Of a stretch of 64,000 bases of DNA, positions 60,015 to 64,000 are shown piece by piece (positions within the stretch are counted from its first letter, which is position 1; each line of letters starts with the position of its first letter). The DNA lies in contig CATNEN010000007.1 of the NCBI GenBank assembly GCA_950097015.1, forward strand, positions 3,720,001 to 3,784,000. Direction: 5' to 3'. Below the pieces are notes generated by a model. It had not been told where the DNA came from. It did not search any database and was given only the letters and a program-made list of their open reading frames with translations. Source of the DNA: Macrostomum hystrix. Taxonomy: Eukaryota > Platyhelminthes > Macrostomidae. A program made the position numbers and the translations under genes.

Positions 60015-62983
60015 TCAGGGATGCGCGCCGGTCATGTCGAAGGTCCACCAGTCGTCTTGGTAGCCTTCGTACACGTGCTGGAGTAGGGCGGCGGCCCGGT
60101 TGGTGCAGTAGCGGTAGCGGTCCTGCACAGACTGCTTGAGCCGCTGCAGGTTGGCCAGGTCCAGCTCCCGCTCCAGCACTTCGCTCAGCGCCTCGGTGGT
60201 CAGCTGCAGATTGCGCTGATTGTCCTCCAGGATTCTCTGCTGGTTGCTGGGCTGCAGGTAGTAGGCGAAGACGTACGTGTACATTAGCACTCGGCGGCAT
60301 TTGCACAGCGCGTCAACAGCGTCCCTGAGGAAGCGGCACTCCACCCAGGACAGCCCGGCCTGCTGAATCTCCGTCATCTTGGCGCTGATAATGCCGATGA
60401 GGCGCGATTCCAGCTCCATGGAGCGGCGATGGTTCATGTACAGGTCGTAATAGTGCAGGTAGCGGACCAGGTAGTCGCGGGAGACGGACTGGGCCAGTCG
60501 AAGTCGCTCGGCCCGGTCCTTGTCGAAGCGGTTGCAGTTGTACCACTGGTTGCCATGCGGTTGCCATTCGCCCATGCACACCCAGCAGAACTCGTAACGG
60601 CAGCTGGCGTTGCGGCAAATCATGTGATTGCAGCCGCCGTCCTTCTCGATGGTGGCGTGGCACTTCGGGCAGGGCTGCCAACAGGGCGATGGGCAGGGCA
60701 GTGAGTTGACAAGATAATTCGATTTAAATTGCCGTGTTAACATCTCACATCAGAGCAACATCAGATGTCAACAGGAAAGGGATTATCACAGTTAGCGGGC
60801 CTGAACATTCAGGAGAAGAGCTGAACATTCATGAGAAGAACTGAAATTTCAGGATAAGCATGACTGAACATTCAGGAGGTGCGGGCGAACACGCAATCAA
60901 GTTGGCCCCTCACCTTGGTGTGCACCAGAAACCACTGAGTATTCATGGACTCGCCCTCGTTCTTGTGCAGCCATTTGCGCAGCATCTCACAGCTGATTGG
61001 CTCGTGCCAGTCGTTGCCACAGGAAAAGCAGAAAGACTTGCCGCAGCGGCAGGTGACGCGGCAGACCAGGCCGCCGGTGTCGTCCAAGAGGCTGACAACC
61101 AGCTCGCAGTCCAAGCCCGGGCAGGGGGCCAGGCGGCGGGTGTCGTAGACATAGGACTTGAGTATGGAGCGCCGGTACTGGCTGCGCAGCCGGTCAGTGA
61201 GGAGGTGCTGATCGACCAGGAAGTCGTCGGCCTGAGCCAGGCAGTCATGCGCCGGGCACTGGAATGCATCGAACTGGCCGTTGGCGCTCATCTTCTCCTC
61301 CAGGTAGGCGGTCCAGCAGGGCGAGCAGAACCGGTGACCGCAGCCGGCCCCACTGAGGCTGCTGGACTCGGTGAAGCAGATCTCGCACAATGTCTCGCTT
61401 GAGCACTGAGACTGTAGCTGCTGCTGCTGCTGCGGTATGTGGTACGAGGCTAGAAACTCGTCTGGATCAGATTCGTAATAGCTGCAAAAGAATGGAATTG
61501 CATATCGATGCAAAATGTCACTGACAACGCTCTAGATAAGCAAGGGAAGAGGATAAGGAAGCGGGAATGAGAAGATCTGGTAGAAGGAGAGAAGATAAGG
61601 CAGGTGAGAAGATAATTCAGGGGAAAAGATAAGGCAGGGGAGAAGATAAGGCAGGGGAGAAGATAAGGCAGGGGAGAAGAGAATGCAGGGGAGAAGATAA
61701 GGCAGGGGAGAAGATAAGGCAGGGGAGAAGAGAATGCAGGGGAAAAGATAAATAAGAAGATAAGGGGAAAATAAGATAAGATAATAAGATAATAAGATAA
61801 GATAAGGGGAGAAGATAAGGCAGGGGAGAAGAGAATGCAGGGGAAAAGATAAGGCAGGGAAGAAGAGAATGCAGGGGAGAAGATAAGGCAGGGGAGAAGA
61901 TAAGGCAGGGGAGAAGATAAGGCAGGGGAGAAGATAATTCAGGGGAGAAGATAAGGCAGGGGAGAAGAGAATGCAGGGGAAAAGATAAATAAGAAGATAA
62001 GGGGAAAATAAGATAAGATAAGGGGAGAAGAGAATGCAGGGGAAAAGATAAGGCAGGGGAGAAGATAAGGCAGGGGAGAAGAGAATGCAGGGGAAAAGAT
62101 AAGGCAGGGGAGAAGAGAATGCAGGGGAGAAGATAATGCAGGAGAGAAGATAAGGAAGGGGAGAAGGAAAGGTAGGGGAGAAGATAAGGTAGGGGAGAAG
62201 ATAAGGCAGGGGAGAAGAGAATGCAGGGGAGAAGAGAATGCAGGGGAGAAGATAAGGTAGGGGAGAAGGAAAGGTAGGGGAGAAAATAAGGCAGGGGAGA
62301 AGGAAAGGTAGGGGAGAAAATAAGGCAGGGGAGAAGGAAAGGTAGGGGAGAAAATAAGGCAGGGGAGAAGGAAAGGTAGGGGAGAAAATAAGGCAGGGGA
62401 GAAGAAAATGCAGGGGAGAAGAGAATGCAGGAGAGAAGATAAGGCAGGGGAGAAGATAAGGAAGGGGAGAAGAGAAAAAAGGGGAGAAGAGAAGGCTGGG
62501 GAAGGAAAGGTAGCGGAGAAGATAAGGAAGGGGAGAAGAGGAAGGGGAGAAGGAAAGGCAGGGGGAATAGGCAAGAAAATGGGTTTCCGCGCACCGGTCC
62601 AACAGTCGGTCCTTGTCCCACCGGAAGGCCCTTAGCAGCAGGCGAATGTACTGCCTCGGCAGGTGCAGAACTTCAGCAGCGCTGTCAATGACGCGCTGCA
62701 TGGAGTCCCAGAGTTCGTCAGGTGTGAGCACAGTGTAATAATCGCTGCGCCCGGAGTCCGTGCGAATCTGCTGGCCGATGTGATGGTGCTGCTGCACAGG
62801 CAGCTGCTGCTGCACATCCTGCAGCACCATAGCGGCCGATCTGCCGCTGTTGCAGCTATTGTTTCTGTGCACCAGAGACTGCCGGCTCTGCTTTGCGGCC
62901 AGAGGTTGCTCAGCGGGGGACTCTTGGCTGTGTCTCCTGCGCCGGCCACCGCTGCCACCGGCTCTGGCCATAGACGATAGCAT
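60015..62983 (-). CDS. ARIH1: Ariadne-1-like RBR E3 ubiquitin ligase
   Basis: Three minus-strand exons, 62983-62595, 61481-60914 and 60674-60015, join in frame (phases 2 and 0), giving 538 residues against about 557 in human ARIH1. The N-terminus is Gln/His/Ser-rich, then a UBA-like region ([34 protein letters not shown]). RING1 starts at Cys162 ([16 protein letters not shown]), then the IBR ([19 protein letters not shown]). RING2 has the catalytic Cys334 ([20 protein letters not shown]), followed by the Ariadne domain ([20 protein letters not shown]) ending [13 protein letters not shown]. Such ligases work with neddylated cullin-RING complexes. The frame stays open upstream of 62983 to a possible acceptor near 63008, so the true start may be further upstream. 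Confidence 0.92.
61531..62570. repeat. 17-bp minisatellite in Ariadne intron 1
   Basis: About 60 copies of GATAAGGCAGGGGAGAA with GAGAATGCAG, GAAAGGTAG and AATAAG variants. It is purine-only or nearly so on the plus strand. Block similarity (AAATAAGAAGATAAGGGGAA at 61750 and 61987) shows duplication of longer segments. Confidence 0.97.
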
Positions 62984-63179
62984 AGCCCAGTAGTCAGTGA
63001 GAGAGCTGCAAGCAGAGCCATAGTTAAAGGGATGGCTTGTTGAGGCGTAATTTTAGAAACAGATGATTTCAGAGCATGCGACAAATATTGGAAATTAAAT
63101 AGCAGCAAATGGGGCAACTTTTCTGATTTTTGGACTTTAAAGCTTTGAGATTAACTTCAAGAGATGCACTTCAGATAAG

Positions 63180-64000
63180 TGGAGATAAGTAAGGAAACGA
63201 AGAGAATATGTGAGGAGAATGATATAAGGAAGAGAAAAAAGTGGGAAGAAACAGAATAGGAAGGGAATGTAAATATGTTACATAATCGGTAGGAAACGAG
63301 AATGGAAGGAGAAAAGAGGGAGAAGAGAAGGGAAGGGAAGAAAGAGAAGGGGAATAAGGGAAGAGGAGAGGAGGGAAGGGGAAAGAAGGGAAGGGGAAGA
63401 AAGGAAAAGGGTGTGAGGAGGGAAGGGGAGGAAGGGAAGGTGAATAAAGGGAAGGGAGAAAGGGGAAGGGAAAAGAAGAGAAAGGGAAGAGGAGAGGAGG
63501 GAAGGGAAAGGAAGAGAAAGGGAAGGGGAGAGGAGGGAAGGGGAAAGAAGGGAAGGGAAAGAAAGGGAAGGGAAAGGAAAAGAAAGGGGAGAGGAGGGAA
63601 GGGAAAGGAAGAGAAAGGGAAGGGGAGAGGAGGGAAGGGGAAAGAAGGGAAGGGAAAGAAAGGGAAGGGAAAGGAAAAGAAAGGGGAGAGGAGGGAAGGG
63701 AAAGGAAGAGAAAGGGAAGAGGAGGGAAGGGAAAGGAAAAGAAAGGGGAGAGGAGGGAAGGGAAAGGAAAAGAAAGGGAAGAGGAGGGAAGGGAAAGGAA
63801 AAGAAAGGGAAGAGGAGGGAAGGGAAAGGAAAAGAAAGGGAAGAGGAGGGAAGGGAAAGGAAAAGAAAGGGGAGAGGAGGGAAGGGAAAGGAAAAGAAAG
63901 GGGAGAGGAGGGAAGGGAAAGGAAAAGAAAGGGAAGAGGAGGGAAGGGAAAGGAAGAGAAAGGGAAGGGGAGAGGAGGGAAGGGAAAGGAAAAGAAAGGG
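63180..64000. repeat. Polypurine GGGAAGGGAAAGGAAAAG tract
   Basis: Over 800 bp that is almost pure G/A on the plus strand, with loosely periodic GAGGAGGGAAGGGAAAGG and AAAAGAAAGG modules of about 30 to 37 bp. It runs off the window end. Confidence 0.95.

Overview
The window is nuclear DNA of a bilaterian invertebrate. It has spliced, GC-rich protein genes using the standard code, GT-AG introns whose phases can be matched exactly, metazoan gene families (proprotein convertase, lysyl oxidase-like with SRCR domains, Ariadne RBR ligase, tandem CCCH zinc finger, two peptide-type GPCRs), tRNA-derived SINEs and a non-LTR retrotransposon. A lophotrochozoan, perhaps a free-living flatworm, would fit, but the phylum is an inference.

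Layout. 80-2804 (+): last four coding exons of an unrecognised gene. 4057-7821 (+): two-exon Arg/Glu/Ala-rich coiled-coil protein. 9046-11772 (+): class A GPCR whose second exon probably carries about 27 copies of a hexapeptide. 15148-15468 (-): small secreted protein. 17034-18392 (-): single-exon TIS11/ZFP36-like CCCH protein with TATA and CCAAT elements upstream. 24183-27282 (-): last three exons of a GnRH/AKH/corazonin-like GPCR. 34038-42233 (-): complete eight-exon lysyl oxidase-like gene (signal peptide, two SRCR domains, catalytic domain, 507 aa). 43475-57952 (+): complete ten-exon furin-like convertase (660 aa) with a hydrophobic C-terminal tail. 60015-62983 (-): three-exon Ariadne-1-like E3 ligase (538 aa). 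All exon joins quoted were checked for frame by hand.

The dominant feature is tandem repeats. At least 28 arrays, each with its own unit (4 to 67 bp), cover roughly 22 kb, about a third of the window. Most large introns hold a private minisatellite: 12 bp x about 247 inside the lysyl oxidase catalytic domain, 24 bp x about 65 and a 10/11-bp mosaic in the convertase, 30 bp x about 46 in the first gene, and so on. Several arrays show block (higher-order) duplication. Most long open frames in the window are frames across these arrays and are not genes.

Mobile DNA: at least two tRNA-derived SINE families (including a tail-to-tail inverted pair in a GPCR intron), a non-LTR element that has lost its reverse transcriptase, a second truncated 3' end with the same kind of tail, and a 121-bp TTAA-flanked MITE. 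No CRISPR array, rRNA gene or functional tRNA gene was found. The genes look like independent metazoan genes rather than one pathway. The convertase and lysyl oxidase-like genes are divergently arranged, with 1.24 kb between their start codons, and both act in the secretory or extracellular compartment.
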